A stretch of DNA of 64,000 bases. Source: Ponticaulis sp. (GTDB lineage: Bacteria > Pseudomonadota > Alphaproteobacteria > Caulobacterales > Hyphomonadaceae). A program made the position numbers and the translations under genes. Location: assembly GCA_002692725.1 (NCBI GenBank), contig NZLU01000042.1, positions 86,741 through 150,740 of the forward strand, written 5' to 3'. This document shows, piece after piece, positions 46,222 through 55,485 of this stretch (position 1 is its first letter; each line of letters opens with the position of its first letter). The notes below the pieces were generated by a model. The model was not told the origin of the DNA, did no database searches, and saw nothing but the letters and a program-made list of their open reading frames with translations.

Positions 46222-48660
46222 ATGACAACCTCAAACACCGCAACCGTCATGCCGAACTCACAATCCAGACTGTCCGGAGAGCCTGTCTGGCGCATTCTTA
46301 CCGGCTTTGCCATTTTCGCACTCGGCGTCTTCCTCGTCGGGTCGGTAGGGTCGTATAATCCGCAGGATCCGAGCTTTAACGCGGCAACGGATCAGGAAAT
46401 TACCAATCTGTTTGGCGCGGCCGGTGCCGCGACGGCTGATGTGCTGAACCAGTCACTCGGCTGGGGCGCCATGTTTGGCGCCTTCCTTGTCTTCTCAGCA
46501 GGCATTAAGCGCATGTTGCTGATTGGTGAGGCGGATCCGACCAAATGGGTTCTGGGCGGATTGTCTGTACTCGTCATGAGCGCCTGCCTTGCCGGTTGGC
46601 CGGTGCCAAAAACCTGGGTGCTCGCCGCATCTCTCGGCGGCATGGTTGGTGATGTATTCTTTGGCCTCGCCGCAATCCCCTTCAAGGCGCTTCAAATTCC
46701 GACGCCGGAACTGTTTGCGACCGTCTTTCTCGGACTTGCCACATTGCTGCTTGTGAGCCGCGCGTCCAATCTTGGGAATGAAGACCTCAATCTTCTGCTC
46801 CGGTTGCTCTGGCGGAATCTGCTCAAAGTGTTGGGCCTGATCTTCTTTCCGTTGAAACCTCTCGGCAATTGGCTCGGTGGTCTGCTCGTGAGTGGCGTGA
46901 CGGGTGCGAAAAGCTGGTTTGGCGGTCTGTTCACACCTAGTGAGCCTGTGCCCCAGTATGGCAAAGGCGGTTTTGCGCCCGATCCCGATCAGGATCTCGA
47001 CTATTTCGATTATACGGACGCCCAAAAGAGCAAAGGGGCCGCGCCAAAGTCGGCCAAGTCTGAACCAGCGCGCGCCGCTGAACCCAAAACCACCCCTGTC
47101 AAAGAGCGCCGCAAGCCGAAAGAAAAAGCGCGTCCCCGCGTTTCCAAACCGGGCCTGCCATCGCTCGACCTGTTGGTCACGCCACCGGAGCGTTCGGCCA
47201 CAATGGATGAACAACAGCTGCTGGAACGCGCCGAGCATCTGATGCGAATTCTCAGCGAATTCGGCGTTAAGGGCCGCATCACCCATGTGCGCCCCGGCCC
47301 GGTGGTCACCCTGTTCGAGCTTGAGCCCGCTGCGGGCGTCAAATCTTCCCGCGTGATCGCCCTTGCCGACGATGTGGCCCGCTCGATGAGCGCGACCAGC
47401 GCGCGGATCGCCGTTGTACCCGGCAAGAACGCAATCGGGATAGAGCTGCCAAACAAGGGTCGCGAAACCGTCTATCTACGGACCCTTCTTGAAAGCCCGA
47501 GCTTCACCGATGGCAAGCAAAGTCTGCCTATGGCGCTGGGTGAGGATATTGGGGGCGAGCCGGTCTGCGCAGACCTTGCGAAAATGCCTCACCTTCTCAT
47601 CGCGGGGACGACCGGTTCGGGTAAATCAGTCGGCATCAATGCGATGATCCTGTCGCTGATGTATAAGCTGCCGCCTGAGAAATGCCGCTTCATCATGGTC
47701 GACCCGAAAATGCTCGAGCTGTCGATCTATGAAGGCATTCCGCATCTTCTCTCGCCCGTGGTGATCGACCCCAAGAAGGCCGTCACGGCGCTCAAATGGG
47801 CCGTTCGCGAGATGGAAAGTCGCTATGAGATGATGTCCAAGGCGGGCGTCCGAAACCTTGCTGGCTTCAATGAAAAGGTTGAGGAGCTGAAGCGCACAGG
47901 CGGTCGTCTCACCAAGGAAGTGCAGACCGGGTTTGAAGCTGATACGGGTCGCCCTGTCTATGAGACCGAGGAGATTCCGCTCGAACAGGTGCCAAACATC
48001 GTCATCGTGATCGACGAGATGGCCGATCTCATGATGGTGGCCGGCAAAGAGATCGAGGCCTGCATTCAGCGCCTCGCGCAAATGGCGCGGGCAGCCGGCA
48101 TCCACCTCATCACCGCTACACAGCGCCCATCGGTTGACGTCATCACCGGCACGATCAAAGCCAACTTCCCAACCCGTATCTCCTATATGGTGTCGTCGAA
48201 AATCGACTCGCGGACCATTCTGAATGAACAGGGTGCTGAGCAATTGCTCGGTATGGGGGACCTCCTCTACATGGCCTCTGGCGGCAAGATCAAACGTCTT
48301 CACGGCCCATTTGTGTCTGATGAGGAAGTGGGCGAAATCGTCGAATTTCTGAAATCGACTGGCGAGCCGGAATATGCCGATATTACCGAAGAACCTGATG
48401 ACGATCCATCTGGCGGGTCCGGCTCTGCCGTGATGGACGCCATGCTCGGCACGAATGAAGAATCTGACCTGCTGCAACAAGCTATCCAGGTCGTCGTGCG
48501 CGATGGCCGCGCCTCGACCTCTTACGTCCAGCGCCGCCTCAAGATCGGCTATAACCGGGCGGCCTCGCTGATCGAGCAGATGGAAGACATGGGCATCATC
48601 TCGGCGCCGAACCATGCCGGAAAACGCGAAATCCTGAAGAAGCGCGACGGAGAGGACTGA
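46222..48660 (+). CDS. ftsK: DNA translocase FtsK
   Basis: Divisome-linked DNA pump of 812 residues from the ATG at 46222 (a GTG at 46201 adds seven). Four N-terminal membrane helices anchor it at the septum; a short Lys/Pro-rich linker, [11 protein letters not shown] and the alpha domain follow. The beta motor has Walker [10 protein letters not shown] at residues 461-469 and Walker [15 protein letters not shown]; the C-terminal gamma winged helix ([20 protein letters not shown] to [11 protein letters not shown]) recognises KOPS. The linker is short compared with that of E. coli. Confidence 0.97.
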   Translation: MTTSNTATVMPNSQSRLSGEPVWRILTGFAIFALGVFLVGSVGSYNPQDPSFNAATDQEITNLFGAAGAATADVLNQSLGWGAMFGAFLVFSAGIKRMLLIGEADPTKWVLGGLSVLVMSACLAGWPVPKTWVLAASLGGMVGDVFFGLAAIPFKALQIPTPELFATVFLGLATLLLVSRASNLGNEDLNLLLRLLWRNLLKVLGLIFFPLKPLGNWLGGLLVSGVTGAKSWFGGLFTPSEPVPQYGKGGFAPDPDQDLDYFDYTDAQKSKGAAPKSAKSEPARAAEPKTTPVKERRKPKEKARPRVSKPGLPSLDLLVTPPERSATMDEQQLLERAEHLMRILSEFGVKGRITHVRPGPVVTLFELEPAAGVKSSRVIALADDVARSMSATSARIAVVPGKNAIGIELPNKGRETVYLRTLLESPSFTDGKQSLPMALGEDIGGEPVCADLAKMPHLLIAGTTGSGKSVGINAMILSLMYKLPPEKCRFIMVDPKMLELSIYEGIPHLLSPVVIDPKKAVTALKWAVREMESRYEMMSKAGVRNLAGFNEKVEELKRTGGRLTKEVQTGFEADTGRPVYETEEIPLEQVPNIVIVIDEMADLMMVAGKEIEACIQRLAQMARAAGIHLITATQRPSVDVITGTIKANFPTRISYMVSSKIDSRTILNEQGAEQLLGMGDLLYMASGGKIKRLHGPFVSDEEVGEIVEFLKSTGEPEYADITEEPDDDPSGGSGSAVMDAMLGTNEESDLLQQAIQVVVRDGRASTSYVQRRLKIGYNRAASLIEQMEDMGIISAPNHAGKREILKKRDGED

Positions 48661-48739
48661 CCAACTCCAGTCAGGTCTGACTGTCTTTCTGGAATGGCCT
48701 CCCGCCAGTATGCTCCCGAAAAAAATATCGGGAGGCATT

Positions 48740-49117
48740 ATGTTGAGGTCATCGACCCTTCTCATTTCAGCATCTGTTTTGCTGCTGTCCGCGTGCGGCC
48801 AGGCGGAAACTCAGACCAACAGCACTGCAAGCGCAGCTCCGGTGGCCGAGACCGTCAGTGTCGACACCAGCGCCATTTCTACGCCGACGCCAAAACCCGG
48901 CTCCTGCGAAACAGAACTGGGGACCGAGACGGCCAGCGAGCTTGTTCGTCAGTGTCGGCTGGTTACGACCAATTTCCGTGGTCCGTGCAATCTTGCCAGC
49001 ACGTGCGACGAAATCCGCACAGAAATGGCAACGGGGTGCAGCTTCGGATCGGCGTCCGAAAAGCTCTCATTCTGCGCTGGCATTGCCGAAGTTCGGGAGC
49101 AACAAGGCTCGTTCTGA
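48740..49117 (+). CDS. Cysteine-rich small lipoprotein
   Basis: A 125-residue lipoprotein from the ATG at 48740 (GGGAGG upstream), with signal MLRSSTLLISASVLLLSAC. After a Thr/Ser/Ala/Pro-rich spacer the folded part contains six cysteines (SCETELG, RQCRLV, GPCNLAS, TCDEIRT, TGCSFG, SFCAGI), an even number that suggests three disulfides. I recognise no family. It lies between ftsK and lolA on the same strand. Confidence 0.7.
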   Translation: MLRSSTLLISASVLLLSACGQAETQTNSTASAAPVAETVSVDTSAISTPTPKPGSCETELGTETASELVRQCRLVTTNFRGPCNLASTCDEIRTEMATGCSFGSASEKLSFCAGIAEVREQQGSF

Positions 49118-49334
49118 CCCGGCAATAAAATAAAAAGCGAATTATTTCAGTTATTTAATGTATCGATATGCGACCGTATAGGAACCATTATCTCCCTGAA
49201 ATCATTCAGATTGCTTGTCGTATTCCGTTCATCTGAATACAACCCAACAAACCAAGGCAGACTGTCAGATTTCCGCCCTGTTCTTGCACGGTGGCCCACC
49301 TATCTGTCACTCCTGAAACGGAATGGAGTCGCAT

Positions 49335-50006
49335 ATGTTTGATTTCGCGAACTGGATCCTGTCGGGCGCCTTGCTCAGTACAGCGATACCTGCCCTGGAC
49401 ACAGCACAGCAGGCCTCTCAAGTTGCGCCAGCTGCCATCGAAACACAGGCTGAGCCTGCCCTCAGCCAGACTGAAGCCATTGCGAAGGCCAATGCGGCCC
49501 TCAACGCAATTGATACCGCGAAAGGTAAGTTCACTCAGCTTGATGCCAATGGGAATTTTTCCCAAGGCGAGTTCTATCTGAACCGTCCGGGCCGCATGCG
49601 GTTTGAATATGCCGACCCGATGCCGCTTCTGATCGTGTCTGACGGTACGACTGTCGCCTTTGAAGACAAAGATCTTGAAACGGTCGAGCGTGTGCCACTT
49701 TCAGCGACCCCGCTCAACCTGATCCTGCGCCGCACGGCTGATCTGGCAGCAGACGCTGACATTATTTCGGCTGAAAAGAAGGCTGGCTTCATCGCCATCA
49801 AAATGGCCGACAAGTCCGATGAAGCGGAAGGTGAACTGGAACTCTTTTTTGATCCGGTCAGCTTCCAGCTCATGCAATGGGAAACCACCGACATCACCGG
49901 CGCTGTAACCACAGTGCAGCTCTCAGATGTCGAGCTTGGCGCCTCTGTCTCACCACGTCTCTTCCGCTTGGAAGACCCTGAGGATGAAGACGAACGCCGT
50001 CGATAG
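49335..50006 (+). CDS. lolA: Outer-membrane lipoprotein carrier protein LolA
   Basis: Periplasmic chaperone that ferries lipoproteins from LolCDE to the outer membrane, 223 residues. GGAG six bases before the ATG at 49335 fixes the start. A signal peptide is followed by ANAALNAIDTAKGKFTQLD, GEFYLNRPGRMRFEYADP, LLIVSDGTTVAFEDKDL and PVSFQLMQWETTDITGAVTT, the usual LolA strands. Location near ftsK is common in Alphaproteobacteria. A shared terminator separates it from phaR. Confidence 0.93.
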   Translation: MFDFANWILSGALLSTAIPALDTAQQASQVAPAAIETQAEPALSQTEAIAKANAALNAIDTAKGKFTQLDANGNFSQGEFYLNRPGRMRFEYADPMPLLIVSDGTTVAFEDKDLETVERVPLSATPLNLILRRTADLAADADIISAEKKAGFIAIKMADKSDEAEGELELFFDPVSFQLMQWETTDITGAVTTVQLSDVELGASVSPRLFRLEDPEDEDERRR

Positions 50007-50027
50007 ACAACGCTCAGACACCATGAG

Positions 50028-50057
50028 AAAAGCCGCTCACAACTGAGCGGTTTTTTT
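50028..50057. terminator. Bidirectional terminator between lolA and phaR
   Basis: Stem CCGCTCA / TGAGCGG with a CAAC loop, flanked by A and T runs on both sides. The seven-T run covers the phaR stop codon. Confidence 0.8.
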
Positions 50058-50682
50058 ATTTCTTTGGCTTGGAAAGGGCTGCAAGCTGAGCCTGCATTTC
50101 GGCCATTTGCTTTTGCAGAACCTCGAGCGTCTGATCCTGAGCATCGGCGGCCGGTTTTTCGGCTGCGGGCTTTTTCGGTTTCGGCTTTTCAACCGGATCG
50201 GCATCGGTTTTCTTGTTTGCCGCAGGCGAGCCAGCGGTGAACATATTCATTGACCGTTCGAACATTTCGAAATTACGGCGGGCCTGGTCTTCGAACAGGG
50301 CCATCGGATTATTGGTTGCGCCGCCGGAGATCAGATCGCGCCAGCGCTCTTGATTCCGCGTGAAATTGTTCATCGCCATATCGAGATAAGTCGGCAGCGC
50401 CTGAGACACGCTATCCCCATAAAACCGAATGACCTGACGAAGGAAATTGAGCGGCAGAGCGTTACCGCCCTTATTTTCCTGCTCGAAAATGATCTGCGCC
50501 AGAACCGAACGGGTGAGGTCTTCGCCCGATTTGGCATCCTGGACGACAAAGTCCTTGCCCTCGCGAACCAGTTTACTGAGGTGCTCAAGCGTCACATATG
50601 ACGACGACGACGTGTCATAGAGACGACGGTTCGCGTATTTCTTGATGATGATCGGCTCTTCAAGACTGCCCGTATCTGCCAC
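50056..50682 (-). CDS. phaR: Polyhydroxyalkanoate synthesis repressor PhaR
   Basis: DNA- and PHB-binding repressor of 208 residues. The DNA-binding region IIIKKYANRRLYDTSSSSYV and LEHLSKLVREGKDFVVQDAK is the conserved N-terminal block; PHB-accumulation regulatory repeats follow (SVLAQIIFEQENKGGNALPL). The C-terminus is a Lys/Pro/Ala tail ending in a Gln-rich coiled coil. It represses phasin and its own gene in other Alphaproteobacteria. It is divergent from phaB across a 400-base region with a consensus-like operator. Confidence 0.93.
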   Translation of the reverse strand: MADTGSLEEPIIIKKYANRRLYDTSSSSYVTLEHLSKLVREGKDFVVQDAKSGEDLTRSVLAQIIFEQENKGGNALPLNFLRQVIRFYGDSVSQALPTYLDMAMNNFTRNQERWRDLISGGATNNPMALFEDQARRNFEMFERSMNMFTAGSPAANKKTDADPVEKPKPKKPAAEKPAADAQDQTLEVLQKQMAEMQAQLAALSKPKK

Positions 50683-51082
50683 TGTTCACCCTTCCTATGC
50701 ACCGTTCAGGAGCTCTGTGGCTGCTTCGTGCCTCACCTGACGGGAGTGTTATTATCAGAATGGTGTTAAATCACAGTTTCGCAATTGCAGCAAAGTCCCG
50801 ATCACTCTGCACCGCAGAAACAAGCCGATCTGCCCGGTTTTCATAGACACGCGCCGATGTTTTGAACGCCATCACTGGTCTGATTAAATGGCATTTTGGT
50901 ATATACTCTATTCTCCGTCATCAGACCGTTGACTCATTGCACAATCCTTGGCCTTTCAGACGAAGGCTTAATTGGAGAAAAGCCTAAGCGACCTTCGGTC
51001 TGAACAGTCAGACAAGGTCGATACCGTACTCAGATCCGAAAACGGGCGAGTGGGGACAGTCATGATCTCAGGGAGAGAGACA
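50683..51082. other. Divergent phaR/phaB intergenic region (400 bases)
   Basis: No credible gene lies here; an in-frame extension of phaB to 50972 has no family support. It holds two TGC-type palindromes (50785-50793 and 50806-50818), a TATACT -10-like box at 50902-50907 with no good -35, and a GGGAGAGAGA ribosome site before phaB. Confidence 0.6.
50806..50818. promoter_or_regulatory. Candidate PhaR operator, CTGC-N3-GCAG
   Basis: TCTGC-ACC-GCAGA is a perfect inverted repeat and contains CTGC-N3-GCAG (50807-50817), the site reported for Rhodobacter PhaR. A second, shorter palindrome TTGC-A-GCAA lies 13 bases away at 50785-50793. Position between phaR and phaB suits autoregulation and joint control. 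Confidence 0.6.
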
Positions 51083-51808
51083 ATGAGTAAAGTTGCAATT
51101 GTAACCGGAGGCACCCGGGGCATCGGACGCTCGATCAGCGAAAGACTTGCTAAAGATGGCTATTCGGTAGCCGCCACATATGCCGGAAATGATGAAGCTG
51201 CTAAGATATGTGCAGATGAAATCGGCGTCAGCTGCTTCAAATTTGACGTTGGCGATTTTGATGCCTGTGCAGAGGGTATCGCGAAAATCGAGGCGGCGCT
51301 GGGGCCAGTTGATGTTCTCGTCAATAATGCCGGGATCACCTGGGATGCGCCCTTCCACGAAATGAGCAAGGAAGCCTGGACCAAAGTGATCAATGTCGAT
51401 CTCGATTCGGCCTTCAACATGACGCGAAATGTCTGGGAAGGCATGCGGAATCGTGGATTTGGGCGGGTGATCAATATCTCGTCTATCAATGGTCAGAAGG
51501 GCCAGTTCACCCAGGCCAACTATTCTGCCGCGAAAGCCGGACTGATTGGTTTCACCAAGGCGCTGGCTTATGAAGGCGCAAAGAAAGGTATCACCTCGAA
51601 TGTCGTGGCGCCGGGCTATATCGACACTGAAATGCTGCAAGCCATGAAACCGGAAGTTCTGGACAGCATCATTTCAACAATTCCGACGGGTCGTCTTGGC
51701 AAACCCGAAGAGATTGCCAGCATGGTCGCATATCTCGCCAGTGAAGAGGCCGCTTTCATCAATGGTGCAACAATGACAGTTAATGGCGCGCAATACATCG
51801 CCGGTTAA
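51083..51808 (+). CDS. phaB: Acetoacetyl-CoA reductase
   Basis: NADPH-dependent SDR that makes (R)-3-hydroxybutyryl-CoA for PHB, 241 residues. The start at 51083 follows the ribosome site GGGAGAGAGA and gives MSKVAIVTGGTRGIGRSI. The glycine-rich cofactor loop, NNAGITWDAPFHEM (substrate-binding block of PhaB), and the catalytic Ser-Tyr-Lys (NISSINGQKGQFTQANYSAAKAG in pieces) are present, with VAPGYIDTEM. phaA and phaC are not in the window. Confidence 0.93.
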   Translation: MSKVAIVTGGTRGIGRSISERLAKDGYSVAATYAGNDEAAKICADEIGVSCFKFDVGDFDACAEGIAKIEAALGPVDVLVNNAGITWDAPFHEMSKEAWTKVINVDLDSAFNMTRNVWEGMRNRGFGRVINISSINGQKGQFTQANYSAAKAGLIGFTKALAYEGAKKGITSNVVAPGYIDTEMLQAMKPEVLDSIISTIPTGRLGKPEEIASMVAYLASEEAAFINGATMTVNGAQYIAG

Positions 51809-51839
51809 CTGTAATTCAAGCCAGATATGCCAAATAGTC

Positions 51840-51881
51840 AGGCGGTAATGGAATCGTCAATTCAGTGCCCAATTACCGCCT
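51840..51881 (+). repeat. Inverted repeat after phaB
   Basis: AGGCGGTAAT and ATTACCGCCT (10 bp) are separated by 22 bases, about 30 bases after the phaB stop and before the next gene. No T-run, so a weak terminator or protein site. Confidence 0.35.
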
Positions 51882-51904
51882 AACTTATCTGTCATTCAGG
51901 CCCA

Positions 51905-52639
51905 ATGAAGCGCTCGCATTCTAAAACAAACCCTCTTTGCTTTGCTTTACTGAGTTCAGCCATACTTTGTCTGGCTCCAACAGCGCTTGCGCAGAATGAT
52001 GATGTCTCTCCACTTTTCGCTGTCGATCCGATTTTTCGGGATGGATTGCAGGGGTTTGAAAGCCTTGACGGTCGTGGCTTCAGTCTGAAGCGAAGCGGCA
52101 ATGAAATGTTGTTTAAATTCGTAGACGAACAGGAGGTCTGGGCACTGGATTCGGTTCCCGGTCCGCGTGGCGACGAATTTCTCAAAAATGATATTGGCCG
52201 AATTTTTGTCCGTCTCACTGATCTCGGCGGTGTTATTCTCTACGACGCAGAAAACCCACAAGGTCGACCGGTCGATCCAGTTCAGGACCCAATGCCCATC
52301 GGGGCCCCGAAGGTTGAGGACGATCTCGAACAAAACCTCTCCATCTATCTGACCGTTCGACTTAAATCGCAGACGAAAGTCCGGTTTGGCGATCACGCAG
52401 ACGAAGAACGGCGATGGATTCAGGATGCGGCCAGGACGGCGGCTGAAGGCCTTGTGCGTTCCGAGACGGAAGCGCGCGCGCTCGTATCATCCGTACACGT
52501 ACGAACAGGTCCAGTTCCTGAACTTGAACTCGAGAAATCTGGTTTGCTCACTGTCTATGTGGCGCCAGACATTGGCTATGCAGGGCGTCCGTCGACTGAC
52601 CGGGTCGTACTCTTCCTGAAGAATGGCCTTGCCAGCTAA
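51905..52639 (+). CDS. Exported DUF4908-like protein
   Basis: A 244-residue protein with a signal peptide ending LAPTALAQ. The mature part has GFSLKRSGNEMLFKFVDEQEVWALDSVPGPRGDEFLKND in pieces, then IFVRLTDLGGVILYDAENPQG and a charged C-terminal half. This order resembles the DUF4908 family of Caulobacterales and Hyphomonadaceae, though I cannot confirm it. Function unknown. Convergent with the DUF971 gene, six bases between stops. Confidence 0.65.
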   Translation: MKRSHSKTNPLCFALLSSAILCLAPTALAQNDDVSPLFAVDPIFRDGLQGFESLDGRGFSLKRSGNEMLFKFVDEQEVWALDSVPGPRGDEFLKNDIGRIFVRLTDLGGVILYDAENPQGRPVDPVQDPMPIGAPKVEDDLEQNLSIYLTVRLKSQTKVRFGDHADEERRWIQDAARTAAEGLVRSETEARALVSSVHVRTGPVPELELEKSGLLTVYVAPDIGYAGRPSTDRVVLFLKNGLAS

Positions 52640-52645
52640 ACTGCT

Positions 52646-52990
52646 TCAGCGTGATGCAAATTCGGCAACCCGCGCACGATAGGCCGCCTCAATCTCCGCT
52701 GCATTCTTTCCCAAATCATAGAGCCTGGGCCAAGTATAATAACCGGAATTGTGCCCATCATCGAACACGATGCGTACAGCATACTGTCCGACCGGTTCGG
52801 CACGTGTAACCCTGATCGTCTCTTTCCCGGTCACAGGCGGTGGGCGATCGCCACCATGCCCCTGAACCTCGGCAGACGGACTTTCCACCCGAAGCAGCTC
52901 ATAGGGGATATCAAACTGTTCACCGCTATCGAATTCGACACGCAATTGCCTCGCGTCTGACTGAAAGCGAAGTCGGATAGGGTGCGCCAT
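52646..52990 (-). CDS. DUF971 (gamma-butyrobetaine hydroxylase N-terminal-like) protein
   Basis: A 114-residue protein with the DUF971 pattern: LRVEFDSGEQFDIPYELLRVESPSAEV in pieces and VRIVFDDGHNSGYYTWPRLYDLG. The domain is often found alone or next to iron-sulfur assembly proteins; here it is the last gene of an operon and shares one base (TAATG) with the Trm112-like gene. Role unknown. Confidence 0.9.
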   Translation of the reverse strand: MAHPIRLRFQSDARQLRVEFDSGEQFDIPYELLRVESPSAEVQGHGGDRPPPVTGKETIRVTRAEPVGQYAVRIVFDDGHNSGYYTWPRLYDLGKNAAEIEAAYRARVAEFASR

Positions 52991-53196
52991 TAATCGCCCA
53001 CCTCATCAGGTGTAAGCTCACGCGCCTCATCAGCCAGCATGATCGGCACGCCATCACGGATCGGATAAGCGAGGCCCGCTTTCTTCGAAATCAGTTCGGA
53101 CGCTTCCGGATCATAAATAATTGGTCCGCGTGAGACCGGACAAATCAGCACCTCAAGAAGTTTCGGATCGAGGCCATCATGTTTTAGTTCATCCAT
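52990..53196 (-). CDS. Trm112 family protein (UPF0434)
   Basis: A 68-residue protein matching the Trm112 fold: [17 protein letters not shown], the [20 protein letters not shown] core and a short acidic tail. Eukaryotic Trm112 activates methyltransferases. The usual zinc-binding cysteines are reduced to one (CPVSRG), a change also seen in other alphaproteobacterial copies. It overlaps the Lon-domain gene by 13 bases and DUF971 by one base. Confidence 0.9.
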   Translation of the reverse strand: MDELKHDGLDPKLLEVLICPVSRGPIIYDPEASELISKKAGLAYPIRDGVPIMLADEARELTPDEVGD

Positions 53197-53837
53197 GGCG
53201 TGCCGCCCTCTCCATTGGAATTCATACGAAACAGCGCAATCAGGCTATCTGATCGCTGATCAAGGCTCGCCGCCTCGAGTAGGGCCTGTTTTTCGACCGC
53301 AGAAAAGGGACAGCCAACAGCCAGCGCATTGACCAACGCCTCTGTCGGAACGCCGTCCACCGAATCCCAATCTGCCTGAAGATCATTCCGGCTCAGATAG
53401 TCTTCGAGCTCACGGACAATTTCGATATGGCTGGCCGACTGGCCCTTATCGGGCGGAAGCAGATCACTGACATAGGGCTCCCAGCCCGCACGAACTTCGC
53501 GATAGGGTTTCGTAAAATCGAGCTCTTCAACAACTTCAAAGCGGCAAATGCCTTCAAGACTGATCAGATAGCGACCATCCTCGGTTTCAGAGTAATGGAC
53601 AATGCGCCCGAGCGTTCCGACTTCCGCAAGGTCAGGGTGTGCTTTGTCGCCGCCCGTCGGCTGGATCATGCCAATCATGCCATCACCTGCCATGGCATCG
53701 TCCACCATGTTGAGATATCGCGGCTCAAAAATATTCAGCGGTAGCAGACCGCGTGCAAACAGAATGACCCCACCCAGCGGAAACACAGGAAAGGTTTCCG
53801 GCAATTGAGAGACATCTGTATAGGCGGGTTCTGACAT
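53184..53837 (-). CDS. Lon N-terminal (LAN) domain protein
   Basis: A 217-residue stand-alone copy of the substrate-binding domain of Lon protease, without ATPase or protease parts. Typical strands are [47 protein letters not shown] and [13 protein letters not shown]. It may feed or bind substrates (inference). It follows the thioredoxin-TPR gene on the same strand by about 65 bases and overlaps the Trm112-like gene. Confidence 0.92.
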   Translation of the reverse strand: MSEPAYTDVSQLPETFPVFPLGGVILFARGLLPLNIFEPRYLNMVDDAMAGDGMIGMIQPTGGDKAHPDLAEVGTLGRIVHYSETEDGRYLISLEGICRFEVVEELDFTKPYREVRAGWEPYVSDLLPPDKGQSASHIEIVRELEDYLSRNDLQADWDSVDGVPTEALVNALAVGCPFSAVEKQALLEAASLDQRSDSLIALFRMNSNGEGGTPWMN

Positions 53838-53902
53838 GATGAGCCTTGGGCCGCGACGATGGGTGAACCGCCCGGGAGGACGATCAGATCTGCGGCTGTT
53901 TC

Positions 53903-54799
53903 CTATGCAAACAGCAGCGAGGACAAGCGGCGACGGCCTTTTTTCGTGACGTCCGCTTTCGGGCCTGCCGCTTCGAAAATCTTCAGCAATAGCTCTTTGG
54001 CGGCGTTTTCATTCCAGCCCATATCTGTTCCGAGAATGTGGAACAGGCTGTCCGACGCATCGTCATATTTGCCACCTGCCAGTTGTGCCTCAGCCAGCTC
54101 AAAGCGTGCCTGATGATCCTCCGGATTTGCCTCAACTTTCGCTTTCAGCTCGGCCAGTTCATCCGTGTCTGCTGGTTCGCCGGTCAGCTCGAGCGCCGTG
54201 AGTACGCCCTTCACATCCGGATGGGATCTGTCGTCTTCTGCCACCATATCAAGGGTCTGGCGCGCTTTCTCCGGTTGATCGCTAGCGAGATAGCAGCGCG
54301 CAAGACCGGCTATGGCAGCGATATTGGTTTCGTCTCGCTGGATCACCGCGGAATAGAGCTGAGCCGCGCTGGCCAGATCGCCGGACTGGAACAATTCAGC
54401 GGCCTGATCGACGGCTTGTTGCAATTCCTGACCGCCTTGCGTACCGGACAGCAGTTTGGAGATAAAGTTCCGGATTTCGGGTTCTGGCTGAGCGCCCATA
54501 AAAGCATCAACCGGGCGACCATCAACAAAGCCGAACACAGCCGGGATAGAGCGAACGCCAAGCTGTCCAGCAATGCCCTGGTTCTCATCCATATTGATTT
54601 TGACCAGTTTCACTTTGCCACCACTTTCGCGGACGACTTTCTCGAGCACCGGAGTGAGCTGTTTACAGGGACCACACCAGGGCGCCCAAAAATCGACGAG
54701 GACGGCTGCCTCTTTCGAGGCTTCAATCACGTCGGCCATGAAGGTCTGGTCAGTGCCATCCTTGACCGGGTCTGCGGGCATGCCGGATGTCAGATCCAT
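53903..54799 (-). CDS. Thioredoxin-TPR chaperedoxin (CnoX/YbbN-like)
   Basis: A 298-residue protein from the ATG at 54799 (GGAG seven bases upstream). The N-terminal thioredoxin domain has FWAPWCGPCKQL with both active-site cysteines (C42, C45), GQLGVRSIPAVFGF and PEPEIRNFI. The C-terminal half is built of TPR-like helices (QAAELFQSGDLASAAQLYSAV, ARFELAEAQLAGGKYDDASD). CnoX proteins are stress chaperones that pass clients to DnaK/GroEL. Unlike E. coli YbbN, which has SxxC, this one keeps the full CGPC and should be redox active. First gene of a leftward four-gene set. Confidence 0.93.
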   Translation of the reverse strand: MDLTSGMPADPVKDGTDQTFMADVIEASKEAAVLVDFWAPWCGPCKQLTPVLEKVVRESGGKVKLVKINMDENQGIAGQLGVRSIPAVFGFVDGRPVDAFMGAQPEPEIRNFISKLLSGTQGGQELQQAVDQAAELFQSGDLASAAQLYSAVIQRDETNIAAIAGLARCYLASDQPEKARQTLDMVAEDDRSHPDVKGVLTALELTGEPADTDELAELKAKVEANPEDHQARFELAEAQLAGGKYDDASDSLFHILGTDMGWNENAAKELLLKIFEAAGPKADVTKKGRRRLSSLLFA

Positions 54800-54883
54800 T
54801 CTCAGTCTCCTTTGAGGCCAACAGCCTCTGATCGTCTTCACAGGCTAGATGGTATGAAAATGCGCGGAACTCAAGCGGTCGGG

Positions 54884-55399
54884 TCAGGCGTTTTCATCCG
54901 CGTCGAGACTTGAAAAGTCCAAGACCTCACAGGAATGACCGGTAAAGGCGATGAATCTGTCGAAATCCGCTCGAGAGATCGCGGTGGTCATGTCATTCCT
55001 GAGGGGATGGAAATTGAGCGGATCACAGTCGCTCAGCGTCTTTTCCAGAATGAAGCGAACAGGCTTAGAGGCCGGATTGGCGAGCGCAAAAGCGGTCACA
55101 GAGCCCGGCGTCACCCCAAGATGCTCAACCATCAACTCCGCCGGCGCAAAAGACAGCCGTCCCGTGCCAATCAGCTTGTGCACCTTGTTCAACTTCAGCT
55201 TGGTATGGGCCTCGGCCGAAATAAGAACCAACTGGCCTGCCTTGTCCTTCATGAAGAGATTTTTGGAGTGGCCACCCGGCATGTGGGTTTTCACATCCCG
55301 ACTTTCCTCAACAGTAAAAGTGGGCGCGTGCTGATAGGTTCGCACCGGGATTTCGAGCCTGTCAAACAGCTGAAACAAGTCATCCGGGGTGAATGCCAT
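54884..55399 (-). CDS. Prolyl-tRNA deacylase (PrdX/YbaK-type)
   Basis: Trans-editing enzyme of 171 residues that clears mischarged tRNA-Pro. The conserved stretch HAPTFTVEESRDVKTHMPGG, then HSKNLFMKDKAGQLVL with the catalytic lysine region, LSFAPAELMVEHLGVTPGSV and NFHPLRNDMTTAISRADFDRF are typical of PrdX/ProXp-ala. The ATG at 55399 is preferred, after AGGAGAGG; an ATG at 55462 would add 21 residues with no family match. Divergent from DUF6065. Confidence 0.9.
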   Translation of the reverse strand: MAFTPDDLFQLFDRLEIPVRTYQHAPTFTVEESRDVKTHMPGGHSKNLFMKDKAGQLVLISAEAHTKLKLNKVHKLIGTGRLSFAPAELMVEHLGVTPGSVTAFALANPASKPVRFILEKTLSDCDPLNFHPLRNDMTTAISRADFDRFIAFTGHSCEVLDFSSLDADENA

Positions 55400-55485
55400 T
55401 GCCAAAACCTCTCCTGAACTTGCAACGTCTTGTCTGATCGGGTGAAAGTCCTCACTGGTCATGTTTCACAAATTCCGAGGCCCGC

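Noticed and set aside
47626..48765. 379-codon open frame opposite to ftsK
   Set aside because: Shadow of the ftsK motor domain; composition is His/Asp/Arg-rich and no motif is recognised.
50972..51082. 37-codon N-terminal extension of phaB
   Set aside because: The family starts at the cofactor-binding strand and a good ribosome site precedes 51083.
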